Assembly (NCBI GenBank): GCA_965661345.1
Contig: CBFIDK010000001.1
Coordinates: 248,001-312,000, forward strand
Direction of reading: 5' to 3'
DNA from: GCA-2862585 sp965661345
GTDB taxonomy: Bacteria; Bacteroidota; Bacteroidia; Flavobacteriales; UBA7312
DNA length: 64,000 bases
Part shown: positions 8,832 to 18,435 of the stretch, piece after piece
Position numbering within the stretch: position 1 is the first letter of the stretch
Layout of the letters: the number at the start of each line of letters is the position of its first letter
The notes under the pieces: generated by a model
Databases searched by the model: none
What the model saw: only the letters and a program-made list of their open reading frames with translations
Told to the model about the DNA's origin: nothing
Position numbers and translations under genes: made by a program

Positions 8832-9707
8832 TCAGTTTCTTTTATCCTTACCCCACATTAATTTTTCTCTGATGGTTGAGATAAAGGATTGTTTTTCAAA
8901 TTGAATCAAATTCACTTTGTATGGCGCTTTTATAATGGTGAGTTCTAATTCAGGGCCAATTGCTCTTGAACGGCTATCTAGTGCTACAAGTGCTAATTCG
9001 TCTTTTTCTGATACTTTTAGAGTTATTTTTGATTTATCAGAAACAATTATTGGCCGTACATTTAAATTATGCGGTGCAATGGGTGTAATAATGAAGTTGT
9101 TTGTTCCAGGTAATACAATAGGCCCGCCACAACTTAGCGAGTAACCCGTTGATCCAGTTGGGCTAGAAATTATTAGTCCGTCAGCCCAATAAGTATTGAT
9201 AAATTCATCATCCAAATAGGCATGTACGCGTATCATTGATGAAGTATCTTTCTTTAAAACAGTTACTTCATTTAAAGCAAAGTTAGTGTCACCAAATAAA
9301 TTATTTTCACTATTCAACTGCAGTAATGTTCTGTTTTTAATATTATAATCACCTTTCAAAAGATGATTTATAGCATATTCAATTTGATCTGTTGAAACAC
9401 TTGAAATAAACCCAAGAGTACCTGTGTTTATTCCTAAAATTGGAATTCCGGAATCTCTAACAAAAGTAATGGAGGCAAGTAAAGTGCCGTCACCTCCGAT
9501 ACTCAAGATAACATCGGCATTTTCTTTTAATTCTTTTGGAGTGTTAAAGGTTGAATACTTTTTTTTAAATTTAATATTTCTAAGTAATTCAGAATATTGA
9601 GATTCAATAATTAATTCAATATTTTCTTGTTCGAGCTTATTTACCAAATGCTGAACGTATATCGCCTTTGCTTCATTAAAAGCCGTTCCAAATAACGCTA
9701 TTTTCAT
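8832..9707 (-). CDS. nadK: NAD kinase
   Basis: NadK phosphorylates NAD to NADP with ATP or polyphosphate. The start is the ATG giving MKIALFGTAF, which leaves a 2-base gap to the upstream gene and yields 291 residues, near the usual length. The diagnostic motifs GGDGTLL, NTGTLGFIS and PTGSTGYSLSCGGPI are all present. It belongs to the leftward run with the Omp85-like gene and CBS protein. Confidence 0.95.
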   Translation of the reverse strand: MKIALFGTAFNEAKAIYVQHLVNKLEQENIELIIESQYSELLRNIKFKKKYSTFNTPKELKENADVILSIGGDGTLLASITFVRDSGIPILGINTGTLGFISSVSTDQIEYAINHLLKGDYNIKNRTLLQLNSENNLFGDTNFALNEVTVLKKDTSSMIRVHAYLDDEFINTYWADGLIISSPTGSTGYSLSCGGPIVLPGTNNFIITPIAPHNLNVRPIIVSDKSKITLKVSEKDELALVALDSRSRAIGPELELTIIKAPYKVNLIQFEKQSFISTIREKLMWGKDKRN

Positions 9708-9709
9708 AA

Positions 9710-11092
9710 TTAAAATGGATTTGAAAAATGAATAAATACGCCCCATTCATTGAGGTGGTTTCTGCTGTATTCTAGCCTGACTAATTTGTCGTAATATGTA
9801 ACTATATCTAAACTCACACCTTGACTTGCTAGCAGGGTGTTGTTGAGGCTGTTTTCATTTGAAAATTGATTGTCAACAACTCCACCTACATCAGCAAATA
9901 TACTGAAGTAAACAGAATAAAAGGCTTTTTTGAATTGTTCCATTTTAAAGTATGGAATTTGCAAATTAGTTTTTGGTACTAATTCGTATTTCAATGCGGT
10001 TTTTGTTATGGCAAAATGCTCCCCGTCTAGCACATAATATTCATACCCTCTTAGATAGTCGTCAAAGCCTAATGATTCATTGAGTACATAAGGCAATTCT
10101 GTATTTGTTTGGAACTTTACTTTAACGCTATTCCCTAAAAATAATCTAGGTTTAAGTGTAAAATGATTTTCAGTTTTTGCGGTTATGCTAAAGTTCGTAA
10201 AGTCTGTATTTGCACTGTTGAAGTAGCCTATCATCAATTCATTGAAGGATCCTTTTGTGGGGTATGTTATGGAGTTTCTCTTTTCATTTTCATAATGGTA
10301 TTCCAGCCTTGAGTACTGAAAGCGGTTTTTACTTTCTGGTAAAAAGGTGCTGTTGAGGCTTAGTACTTCTAGCGGCGTCTCAATTAATGAGTGTTGAATA
10401 TTGAATCTATGAACAGTATTTAAATTCTTTTTATACTGAAGGCTTATGGCGGCGTTCCAGTCTCTCAAAAAGTCATTATCTAAATTGGTGTAAAGCAATT
10501 TATTATCTATCGTTTTGTAATGAAATTGTTCCATTCTAAAGAGTTCAAAATTCAGAATAGTTCCTATTGTTTTATTGGCGTTAAAGTATGGTATATCGTA
10601 TTCAAAAAGGTAATGCTCTTTGTATCCTTTTCTAAACTTAATTTTAAGCAGTTCATTTCGTCCTCTGAAGTTATACCAGTTTAGAAATACGCCGTAGTTT
10701 AATCTAGAAAAATCCGTAAAATTTGAGGCTTTTAAACTATCATAAAAGACATTAAAATTACGTTCAGAAATTTCTAAAATAGGATATGGCCAAACATACC
10801 AACGCTCAACAACTTTTATCACAACATCGATGTTATTGTTAATATAAGTAGGAACGAAGACAATGAAATTAAAAAGCCATTGACTTGAAATATTCAATTC
10901 ACTTTGTATGAGTTTATCTGAAAATGATTCTTGTGTTAGTGTATCGCCAATCTGAAAAGATAACTCTCGTAGAATGGTAGATTTTTTAGTGGTTTTATTA
11001 CCTTCTATTTCAATGGAATTAACACGGAATAACTCCTGGGCATTCAGAAGTGTAGAAATAGTTAAAAATAATACTAATAGTGATAAACGCAT
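9710..11092 (-). CDS. BamA/TamA-like (Omp85) outer-membrane protein, small
   Basis: The 460-residue protein has a signal peptide (about 1-18), one recognisable POTRA-like domain (about 20-95, with NSIEIEGNKTTKKSTILREL), and a barrel domain to the C-terminus, ending GVFIHFSNPF with terminal Phe. The central YPTKGSFNELMIGYFN and LGFDDYLRGYEYYVLDGEH match Omp85 barrel features (the RGY element). It is about half the size of BamA and has fewer POTRA domains. It may be a lipid- or protein-translocating Omp85 member. It overlaps the CBS gene by one base. Confidence 0.8.
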   Translation of the reverse strand: MRLSLLVLFLTISTLLNAQELFRVNSIEIEGNKTTKKSTILRELSFQIGDTLTQESFSDKLIQSELNISSQWLFNFIVFVPTYINNNIDVVIKVVERWYVWPYPILEISERNFNVFYDSLKASNFTDFSRLNYGVFLNWYNFRGRNELLKIKFRKGYKEHYLFEYDIPYFNANKTIGTILNFELFRMEQFHYKTIDNKLLYTNLDNDFLRDWNAAISLQYKKNLNTVHRFNIQHSLIETPLEVLSLNSTFLPESKNRFQYSRLEYHYENEKRNSITYPTKGSFNELMIGYFNSANTDFTNFSITAKTENHFTLKPRLFLGNSVKVKFQTNTELPYVLNESLGFDDYLRGYEYYVLDGEHFAITKTALKYELVPKTNLQIPYFKMEQFKKAFYSVYFSIFADVGGVVDNQFSNENSLNNTLLASQGVSLDIVTYYDKLVRLEYSRNHLNEWGVFIHFSNPF

Positions 11093-11751
11093 TACGGATT
11101 GAGGTACCTCATTAGTGAATCAAATCGATCTGAAAGATTATCAGTGTTTTCTGAGTAATTGTAGCTAGCAGCTATATTGTATTCATAGCGTTCGAAAGTT
11201 TTGATAACTGCTGCAATATCAATTTTATTAAGTTTAAGTGTAATCTTAATATTATTTTTTTCATCGATATCTGTTATATAAGCACTTAAAATCTTCAAAT
11301 TATTACTTTCAACAATTTGTGCTATTTGACTCATGGAATAGTCTTTTTTGTTCATTTCTAGAATGATAACCCCACCACTTTCTTGAACTGCCAAAATAGA
11401 CGCTAGCGCTTCTATTACAGATTGCTGAGTTATTGCGCCAATATACTTGCCTTCACCCAATATTGGCAAAAGAGTTAGTGTATGTTCGTCCATGTATTTT
11501 ACGATTTCAAAAACATCTTTACCTAAGGGCATAAATAACATTTCAATTTTTTCAGAAATGCTGTTAATTTTATTTCCTTCGTCGTGCATATTCCAAATGT
11601 CTTCTTCTGAAATAACTCCGATTAAATTATTGTCTTTTACTACTGCTAAATGCGAAAGGCGAAATTCTTGCATAATAGATAATGCCTCTACTCCAGTAGT
11701 TTCTAGAGTAATAGCTTGAATTTCATGCGATATGAGTTTTTTTGCAATCAT
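11092..11751 (-). CDS. CBS-domain protein
   Basis: The 219-residue cytosolic protein has two tandem CBS motifs in the first about 125 residues (for example MQEFRLSHLAVVKDNNLIGVISEEDI and LPILGEGKYIGAITQQSVI). A C-terminal ACT-like part (about 130-195, GVIILEMNKKDYSMSQIAQIVESN) follows. Such CBS-ACT proteins sense adenine nucleotides or other small ligands. No catalytic domain is present. The ATG at 11751 is chosen because it follows the -7 element; the upstream in-frame TTG lies within that element. Confidence 0.82.
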   Translation of the reverse strand: MIAKKLISHEIQAITLETTGVEALSIMQEFRLSHLAVVKDNNLIGVISEEDIWNMHDEGNKINSISEKIEMLFMPLGKDVFEIVKYMDEHTLTLLPILGEGKYIGAITQQSVIEALASILAVQESGGVIILEMNKKDYSMSQIAQIVESNNLKILSAYITDIDEKNNIKITLKLNKIDIAAVIKTFERYEYNIAASYNYSENTDNLSDRFDSLMRYLNP

Positions 11752-11760
11752 TTGATATAG

Positions 11761-11768
11761 CAAACATA
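11761..11768 (-). promoter_or_regulatory. -7 promoter element for the CBS-omp85-nadK run
   Basis: The minus strand reads TATGTTTG, a full match, ending 9 bases before the ATG at 11751. Only 7 bases separate it from the opposing -7 element of pdxJ. Confidence 0.68.
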
Positions 11769-11775
11769 GTATTTT

Positions 11776-11783
11776 TACCTTTG
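11776..11783 (+). promoter_or_regulatory. -7 promoter element for pdxJ
   Basis: TACCTTTG is a full match, 24 bases before the pdxJ ATG. It forms a back-to-back pair with the CBS-gene promoter. Confidence 0.68.
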
Positions 11784-11807
11784 TTGAGCTTTAATTATTT
11801 CCAATCA

Positions 11808-12521
11808 ATGACAAAGTTAAGCGTTAACATAAATAAAATTGCGACTATCAGAAATGCTCGAGGTGGCGTATTGCCCAACGTTCCGTTAGCTGCCCAACGA
11901 TGCGAGGAGTTTGGTGCTGATGGTATTACCGTTCACCCTCGTCCAGATGAGCGCCACATTACCTATGCAGATGTACGAGAAATTGCGCAATTAGTTACAA
12001 CAGAATTCAATATTGAAGGGTATCCAAACTCTACTTTTCTCGATTTAGTAAAAGAAGTGAAACCTCATCAAGTTACTTTAGTGCCTGACGCTCCAGATGC
12101 AATCACATCTAATGCTGGTTGGGATACTGTAAAACATGAAGCCATGCTCAGAGATATTATTTCTGAACTAAAGGCTCATGGTATTCGCACTTCTATTTTT
12201 GTTGACACCGATGTAAAACACATAGAAGGGGCAGCCAAAATTAATACTGATAGAATTGAGCTCTATACTGAAAGTTATGCCACAGCATTCATTTCAGAAA
12301 AAGAGGCCGCAATTCTACCATTTATAAAGGCTGCAAAATTAGCCCATAACTATGGCTTAGGAATCAATGCTGGTCATGATTTAAACCTTGAAAACTTATC
12401 CTATTTTGCAGCTAATATTCCATCATTAGATGAGGTTTCCATAGGTCACGCTTTAATTTCGGATGCTCTTTATTTAGGTTTAGAGGAAACCATTAAGCAG
12501 TATAAAAGTTGTCTAAAGTGA
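11808..12521 (+). CDS. pdxJ: Pyridoxine 5'-phosphate synthase
   Basis: PdxJ joins 1-deoxyxylulose-5-phosphate and 3-amino-2-oxopropyl phosphate in the DXP-dependent vitamin B6 route. The 237-residue length is normal. Family motifs are present: LSVNINKIATIRNARGG at the start, GADGITVHPRPDERHI, HQVTLVPDAP and GINAGHDLNLENL. The ATG at 11808 is the family start and lies after the -7 element. The next gene overlaps by four bases (GTGA), indicating translational coupling. Confidence 0.96.
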   Translation: MTKLSVNINKIATIRNARGGVLPNVPLAAQRCEEFGADGITVHPRPDERHITYADVREIAQLVTTEFNIEGYPNSTFLDLVKEVKPHQVTLVPDAPDAITSNAGWDTVKHEAMLRDIISELKAHGIRTSIFVDTDVKHIEGAAKINTDRIELYTESYATAFISEKEAAILPFIKAAKLAHNYGLGINAGHDLNLENLSYFAANIPSLDEVSIGHALISDALYLGLEETIKQYKSCLK

Positions 12522-13279
12522 AGTTATTTTCTAAAGTAATAGGCCAAGGTCAACCCTTGCTGATAATTCACGGTTTGTTTGGCATGTCAGACAACTGGCA
12601 ATCCTTAGCAAAACAATTTGCTGCCTTTTTCGAGGTGCATCTTATTGACTTGCCGAATCACGGACGCTCATACCATACCGATGAGTTTTCGTATTCTCAA
12701 ATGTCTGAGGATATTAAAGCCTATATTTCAGATTCTAATTTAGAAAATGCCATAATTATTGGACATTCTCTTGGGGGTAAATTAGCTATGCAATTAGCAG
12801 TTACCGAGCCACAATTAATCTCTAAACTTATTGTGGTAGATATCAGCCCTAGATTTTACCCAATTCATCATGATAAAATTATTGAAGGCTTACAATCTCT
12901 GGATTTTTCTGCGCTAAAATCCCGTTCTGAAGCCGAGGCAGTTTTATCAAGATACATTGAAGAAAATGATGTGAGGCAATTTTTACTTAAAAGTATGTAT
13001 TGGAAAGAAAAGGGAGTGCTTGATTTCCGCTTTAATTTAGGTGCTATTTCCGCCAATATTGCTAATGTTGGTGAAGCCTTAAAAGAAGGTGCTCTTTTTG
13101 AAAAGCCGACTTTATTTTTGAAAGGCGAAAACTCAAACTATATTAACGATGATGATGAAGATTTAATATTTACCCATTTCCCAAATGCTGATATAGAAAA
13201 CATAGAAAATAGTGGGCATTGGCTACATGCTGAAAACCCAACTCAATTCTTCGATACAGTAATTCGTTTTTGCATATAA
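12518..13279 (+). CDS. Alpha/beta-fold hydrolase (YbfF-like esterase)
   Basis: The 253-residue hydrolase has the oxyanion segment IIHGLFGMSDNW near the start, the nucleophile elbow GHSLGG (Ser near residue 90), and a C-terminal His in NSGHWLHAENP. Together with an Asp these form the catalytic triad. Overall it resembles the YbfF/PHB-depolymerase-like esterase group. I chose a GTG at 12518 overlapping the pdxJ stop as GTGA; a TTG three codons earlier is possible. The substrate is unknown. Confidence 0.82.
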   Translation: MKLFSKVIGQGQPLLIIHGLFGMSDNWQSLAKQFAAFFEVHLIDLPNHGRSYHTDEFSYSQMSEDIKAYISDSNLENAIIIGHSLGGKLAMQLAVTEPQLISKLIVVDISPRFYPIHHDKIIEGLQSLDFSALKSRSEAEAVLSRYIEENDVRQFLLKSMYWKEKGVLDFRFNLGAISANIANVGEALKEGALFEKPTLFLKGENSNYINDDDEDLIFTHFPNADIENIENSGHWLHAENPTQFFDTVIRFCI

Positions 13280-13282
13280 CGT

Positions 13283-15565
13283 TTACTGAACTATAATTTT
13301 GATTTGCTGATTATCAATTTCTAAAAAGTACAGGCCTACACTTAAATCGTGGTCTAAACTGTAAGAATTTAATCCTTCAGAAATACTTAATTCTTTCTTT
13401 ACGATGACTCTTCCTTGTGTGTCAACAATTTGATAAACTTTCACTGTTGAATTTTTCGAATAAAATTCTACACTGAAACTTCCCTTATTTGGGTTAGGAT
13501 ACAAGCTGTATTGAGTAGATTCTGCTTCCTTTATAGATGTTGGTAAACAAGCATACTCACAAGCTACTAAAGAACTAAATGTTCCTGTTCCGTCCATTGG
13601 ATCTACACATGCCTCGTTAACGCAATTAAAAGATGGCTCAACTTGATTTTCAATTTCATTTAATCGCTGATAAAATTCCTGATAGAATTGATTAGCAATA
13701 TTTGCATCGTGAATAATCATGGTGTTTTCATCGTTGTTAGTTTCTGCAGCAGCAGACCAGTTGTGAGAGCCAGTAATTACCAAGGGATCAGAATCGGTGT
13801 TGTTGTGGTCAACAATGCAATACTTATGATGGAAGCTATCACCAAATCCTTGATGAGACACCACATTAATACCTTCATTTACCAAAAACTCATATTCAGA
13901 GCCTTCTACATTTATTTGTTCAATGATACCATTTACAACAACACCATTTTCATGTTGCTCGGCAATAGTGGTGCCAAGTTGATTGTTTGTAAATACCAAT
14001 AGCCCGAAATCAATTTCATCATTAGCCGTTTTAAGCGCATTAGAAATGTTGTAAGTGGTATTATCAGATGGCGAAAAATACACTTCAAAAGCGTTGCCAT
14101 TGACAATAAAATGATGTGGCGTATTGTTAGACTTAGCGTTTCCAAATTTTGCATTGTCGGGGTCTGCTTCATCGCCTTCTGAACCCCACATTTCGTTAAA
14201 TTCAATTTCATAGGTTCTAGCTACAGATTGGTCTTGCACCATAATGATGTGATTAGGGTCATTAAATATTTGGTTAGAAGTCCAGTTAGTCGATCCGCTT
14301 AATACCCAAGCACTGTCTGCTATATCAGCATCAATCACAATAAATTTATTATGCATAATTCCCATCACCTCTGGTCGTTCTAGTGTAGGGATGTTATCGT
14401 TAAGATCTGATAAAGCCGCTGTAGTTGTAGATTCACAAGTGATATACCTTACTCTGACACCTCTTTCGTAAGCATCATTTATAGCGTTAGTAATCATATT
14501 GTCGGAGTGGTTATAGACTGCAATATCTAGCGTATGCATTGCTTTATCTATATAGGCTTTAATACTATCGTTAGTATACACGCCTGAAAATTGAGCATTC
14601 TCAATTGTTGCTACTGAGGTGTCAACAGGATTATTAAAACACAGTCGAATTTCTCCAGATGATGTCGACTCTGTGGCAAAAGCATAAACTGCTGACGCTA
14701 CAGAATCTGGACCTTCGTATGCTAATGCTTGAACATAATAAATACTGCCTGCCTCAAGATTATCTAAAGTAATAGCGTGATTTTGTACCACATTTAAACT
14801 ATCAGAATATACAATGCCTAATTCAAAATCAGTTGTTAGTCCATAATTTAATTCAGATAATGCAAAATAATTTGTTGTGAAGTTTACATTAAAGCTTGAG
14901 GTTGTGATATCGCTTTGTATCAAGCCAGAGGTCAAACATATTCCGCCATTGAATTCCAAATCATTTTCGTCACGAATGAGTAACTGATAGCCGTCAAAAC
15001 CCGTAAATGAGTATTGCGATGAAATGGCTGTCATTTTTACTGGACATGTAGGAGCCAAGGTATTCTCTAAATCGGAACCGGCTTTTATATAAATTATTCC
15101 ACTTTGCCCACCAGCGCTGAAATTATGAGTGCCAACACTAAATACTTGACCGCCATTTTCAAATACAACATCTTCAATAGTTACTAGTTCAGATTCATTG
15201 TTTTCTCCAATTTCATTAGGTGTAATTAGTTGAGGTGTAATGTTGTATCCACTGCCATGATTTACAAGATTGTTGACTGGCTGAATTTCAAGTAAACCAT
15301 TATAGTCTACTAAAACACCTGTTACTGTAATGCTATCGCCTCTATTAACCCCTTCAGTAGATTCGGGGTCATAAATTGCAATTCCAGCAGTACCGTCTTC
15401 TATATAGCGAATCGGACTTCCAAGTTCATCGCCATTTGTTACAATTCCAGTTACGGTAACAACTGAGTTTTCAGATTGTTGTCTGGCAGTAGCAATATCA
15501 ATTAATTGAGCAAATACAGTCGTTTGACAGATAACACCAGCTAGTAATAGATATATTTTTTTCAT
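13283..15565 (-). CDS. Secreted phospholipase-D-fold protein with OB-like domain and T9SS signal
   Basis: The 760-residue exported protein has a signal peptide (1-19). A DUF5689/OB-like domain (about 25-205, TVTGIVTNGD, SITVTGVLVDYNGLLEIQPV) is followed by a fibronectin-III-like segment (about 215-300) and a duplicated PLD domain (about 335-635). Both HKD motifs are intact: H405, K407, D412 followed by GSTNW, and H579, K581, D586 followed by GSHNW. The C-terminus (about 685-760) is a T9SS type A sorting domain opening SLYPNPNKGSFSVE. OB plus PLD favours an extracellular nuclease, though a phospholipase is possible. It lies 12 bases after a TonB receptor gene. Confidence 0.85.
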   Translation of the reverse strand: MKKIYLLLAGVICQTTVFAQLIDIATARQQSENSVVTVTGIVTNGDELGSPIRYIEDGTAGIAIYDPESTEGVNRGDSITVTGVLVDYNGLLEIQPVNNLVNHGSGYNITPQLITPNEIGENNESELVTIEDVVFENGGQVFSVGTHNFSAGGQSGIIYIKAGSDLENTLAPTCPVKMTAISSQYSFTGFDGYQLLIRDENDLEFNGGICLTSGLIQSDITTSSFNVNFTTNYFALSELNYGLTTDFELGIVYSDSLNVVQNHAITLDNLEAGSIYYVQALAYEGPDSVASAVYAFATESTSSGEIRLCFNNPVDTSVATIENAQFSGVYTNDSIKAYIDKAMHTLDIAVYNHSDNMITNAINDAYERGVRVRYITCESTTTAALSDLNDNIPTLERPEVMGIMHNKFIVIDADIADSAWVLSGSTNWTSNQIFNDPNHIIMVQDQSVARTYEIEFNEMWGSEGDEADPDNAKFGNAKSNNTPHHFIVNGNAFEVYFSPSDNTTYNISNALKTANDEIDFGLLVFTNNQLGTTIAEQHENGVVVNGIIEQINVEGSEYEFLVNEGINVVSHQGFGDSFHHKYCIVDHNNTDSDPLVITGSHNWSAAAETNNDENTMIIHDANIANQFYQEFYQRLNEIENQVEPSFNCVNEACVDPMDGTGTFSSLVACEYACLPTSIKEAESTQYSLYPNPNKGSFSVEFYSKNSTVKVYQIVDTQGRVIVKKELSISEGLNSYSLDHDLSVGLYFLEIDNQQIKIIVQ

Positions 15566-15577
15566 AATAATTATAAT

Positions 15578-18382
15578 TTAAAAAGTAAGTTTAGCAGAAA
15601 GATTGATTCTTCTACCCATTCCAAAGAATACACCTGCAGATTTTGCGTCAAAATCAGTATAGTTAGCGTTATATGGGTCGTTATTTTGAGCATCAGAAAT
15701 ATACACTTCATTTAATGCATTTAGTATACTCATTCTAAAGTCTACTTTGGTTTTTTTATTCAGTTTCCATGTGTAGCCAGCATGAAAATCAACTAAAGAG
15801 TATGAAGGTATTTTCCACGATTCTCTTCCTGCGTTTTCACCGTCCAAAGATAGTGGATCGAAATCTGAATAATAATCGTCAAAATAAGTCCCTCTAACTT
15901 TTAGGTAAATATTGTCTAAAGGCTCGTATCTTAAACTCATTCCAAGCTGTGTTTGTGCAGCATCGCCAACATGTACGCCTGTTGCATCAAAAGATTTGAT
16001 AACCTCCTTGCCTAAATCATCTAGAACGGGCTGATTGTCATCGTCGTAAAAACGAACACTGTCTTGAGATTGCCAAGTCCAATCGCCTAATGACATTAAA
16101 CCTTCAACCGTTAGTTTGTCGTTAATTCTGTAGGCTAAATCCATTTCAATTCCTTTGTGTAGGGCATCCATTCCATTGATATTGGCTCTAATGGGTTCGT
16201 CATCAATGAGTATAGTAACTCCTCCGTTTGAAGGTTTGTTTTCCCATATGGTATAATAGCCATTAAGGTTGGCCGATAGTTTTGAGGAACGGTATGAATA
16301 CCCTCCTTCAACGGCTTTTACAATTTCATTTTGAATGTCCCTGTATAAGTTATTTGAATAATCAAATATATTGTTAAAACGAGGCGCTTTTGATATATAG
16401 CCAATGTTGAAAAACACATTGTTGTTGAGGTCAATATTGTAGTTTGCTCCAGTTTTTACTGTAAATCCATTAATCCATTTCCATCGTGTTTCTGCTAACC
16501 TTGCCTCTTGCGAATTCATGGTATAGGCTATGCCATTATGAAAAATAGTATCTTCTTCCATGCTTTTTATGGCGCCAATGATAGTACCATTTTCATCGTA
16601 CACAATATCGGTGACAACTGATGTTCCAAGCGCTTCAACATAAGTAGTATCATCAAGTACTAAATCTTTCTTTTTAAAATAATCAATTCGCTTGTAAGCC
16701 GAGTTTGAAGCCGAAATATTTAAAAACGCACTTAGATTTCCTTTGCTGTATTCTGCTTGAGAAAATAATCCAGACCATTTGACAACACCGTCATTGTTGT
16801 AGCTAACTTTATCGCCTACTCTTTTAATTTGAGATTCTTGTAATTGATTGTCGCTATCAACTACATAATCTCCACCAAGTAAGTCGTACACTTCTCTGTA
16901 ATGCTCGCCTTTGTAATAGCGCAAATCAACACCCCCAGAAAGACTAAGCGTTTCATTCAATTGGTAGTTCATGGTAGAAAGAGCACCGTACCAATAATGG
17001 TTATTAATAGAGCTTAATAAATAGGTGTTTGAGGCATTTTCAGTATCGCTATATAATGGGTCTAAATTAGTATTATTGAAGTCGTATGCTTCTTGAAAAT
17101 TATACTGCCCATTCTCGTCATAATTTTCTGAGTTTCCGCTTAAGTTAGTTCCACCACCATTGCCAATAGAGGCATAAGCAATATTTGAGACATAAAATTT
17201 ATCACTAACAGCCCAAAAGTCTCTCAGGGAAAATTGAGGTTTATGGTAATAATTCTTTTTGGTGTTTAGGGTCTCAAAGTTATTGATGGTATCGCCGTTA
17301 CTATCAAGTTCCCAACGGTTCAAATTACCCCAATGCTTGTTGTAGCCAATGCCTTTATCGAAAATGTCGCCGAATAATGTATCGTTGATGCCTAAATCTG
17401 AGGCGTATTCTCTTGAATAGGTAGCTATATCGCTTTTGTATGATCGCTGTCCGTGTTGTTGTGGCGCGCCCAGAGCCGATAAACTAAGGGTATGCTTACC
17501 TAAGGATTTTTGAATTTTAGCATAGTAGAAAAAGCCTTCGCTAAATGTTTCTTCAACAAAGCCGTAGCCTCTTTTGTAGGAGCCCGCAAATGTAAGTCCC
17601 CATCCGTTGTTGAGTTTTCCAGAGTTGTAGCCAAAGGAGGTTCTTATTTTGCCATAAGAATCGACTTCTTGCTTAATGCTTCCACCTTTTCGACTTTCTA
17701 TTCCTTTTGTTAACAAATTCATGGTGCCACCTACGGATGGGATAGCAATTTTTGAAGCCCCTAATCCTCTTTGTACCTGAATGTTTCTAGTAACAGCATC
17801 AAGCCCAAACCAATTGGACCAGTAAACCCAACCGTTTTCCATGTCATTGACTGGTATGCCGTCAATCATAACGGCTACGTTTCTTTGGTTAAATCCTCTT
17901 ATAGTAATTCTGGCATCGCCATCCCCACCACCTTGTTGAGTAGCGTAAACCCCTGGAGTAGAGTTCAATACCATAGGTATATCTTGTGAAGCTAATTCTT
18001 CATTTATTTTTTTGAGAGGGATAGTAGAAAATGCAACAGGCGTTTTTCTGTCAACTGCCATATCAGCTACAACTTGTACCTCATTAAGTACAATAGTGTT
18101 GAGCGTAATATTTAGATTAATCGGTTTTCCATTAAGAGTCAAGGTCTGGCTGTACTTTTCATAACCGACATACGATACACTTAAATCTATCGATTTAGCG
18201 TCTGAAAAAAAAGTGAATTTTCCGTCAAAGTCTGTAATTATACCTTTGCCTTCAAAGACTACAGTAGCTCCAAAAAGAGGTTCACTAGTTGTGTTGTCAA
18301 TTACTGTTCCACTTATTTTAGTTTGAGCGAATGTAGTGATGCTGAAAAACGCGCAGCACAAAAGAAAAAACGAATGCTTCAT
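15578..18382 (-). CDS. TonB-dependent outer-membrane receptor
   Basis: The product is 934 residues from the ATG at 18382. It has a signal peptide, a carboxypeptidase-regulatory-like domain (about 20-105, ISGTVIDNTTSEPLFGATVVF), a plug (about 110-230, ITIRGFNQRNVAVMIDGIPV) and a 22-strand barrel ending LSAKLTF. There is no SusD-like partner nearby, so it is not a typical SusCD glycan importer. It sits between a lamin-tail-domain protein and a PLD-fold enzyme, both secreted, so it may import products they release. An upstream in-frame start at 18421 is rejected because it precedes a hairpin and lacks a signal sequence. Confidence 0.9.
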   Translation of the reverse strand: MKHSFFLLCCAFFSITTFAQTKISGTVIDNTTSEPLFGATVVFEGKGIITDFDGKFTFFSDAKSIDLSVSYVGYEKYSQTLTLNGKPINLNITLNTIVLNEVQVVADMAVDRKTPVAFSTIPLKKINEELASQDIPMVLNSTPGVYATQQGGGDGDARITIRGFNQRNVAVMIDGIPVNDMENGWVYWSNWFGLDAVTRNIQVQRGLGASKIAIPSVGGTMNLLTKGIESRKGGSIKQEVDSYGKIRTSFGYNSGKLNNGWGLTFAGSYKRGYGFVEETFSEGFFYYAKIQKSLGKHTLSLSALGAPQQHGQRSYKSDIATYSREYASDLGINDTLFGDIFDKGIGYNKHWGNLNRWELDSNGDTINNFETLNTKKNYYHKPQFSLRDFWAVSDKFYVSNIAYASIGNGGGTNLSGNSENYDENGQYNFQEAYDFNNTNLDPLYSDTENASNTYLLSSINNHYWYGALSTMNYQLNETLSLSGGVDLRYYKGEHYREVYDLLGGDYVVDSDNQLQESQIKRVGDKVSYNNDGVVKWSGLFSQAEYSKGNLSAFLNISASNSAYKRIDYFKKKDLVLDDTTYVEALGTSVVTDIVYDENGTIIGAIKSMEEDTIFHNGIAYTMNSQEARLAETRWKWINGFTVKTGANYNIDLNNNVFFNIGYISKAPRFNNIFDYSNNLYRDIQNEIVKAVEGGYSYRSSKLSANLNGYYTIWENKPSNGGVTILIDDEPIRANINGMDALHKGIEMDLAYRINDKLTVEGLMSLGDWTWQSQDSVRFYDDDNQPVLDDLGKEVIKSFDATGVHVGDAAQTQLGMSLRYEPLDNIYLKVRGTYFDDYYSDFDPLSLDGENAGRESWKIPSYSLVDFHAGYTWKLNKKTKVDFRMSILNALNEVYISDAQNNDPYNANYTDFDAKSAGVFFGMGRRINLSAKLTF

Positions 18383-18394
18383 TGTGTAAAATAA

Positions 18395-18423
18395 AAGTGC
18401 CGGTGTTTTTTTCACCAGCACTT
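18395..18423 (-). terminator. Terminator/attenuator-like hairpin between the lamin-tail gene and the TonB receptor
   Basis: An 11-bp stem (18395-18405 with 18413-18423, one G-U pair) encloses a 7-base A-only loop on the minus strand. A T-rich tail follows. It ends 12 bases before the receptor ATG, so it would lower receptor transcription relative to the upstream gene unless read through. Confidence 0.7.
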
Positions 18424-18435
18424 ATTAGGGTTAAA

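Noticed and set aside
15578..18382. SusC/SusD polysaccharide utilisation locus
   Set aside because: No SusD-like lipoprotein or glycoside hydrolase is adjacent, and the receptor looks like a classical TonB receptor.
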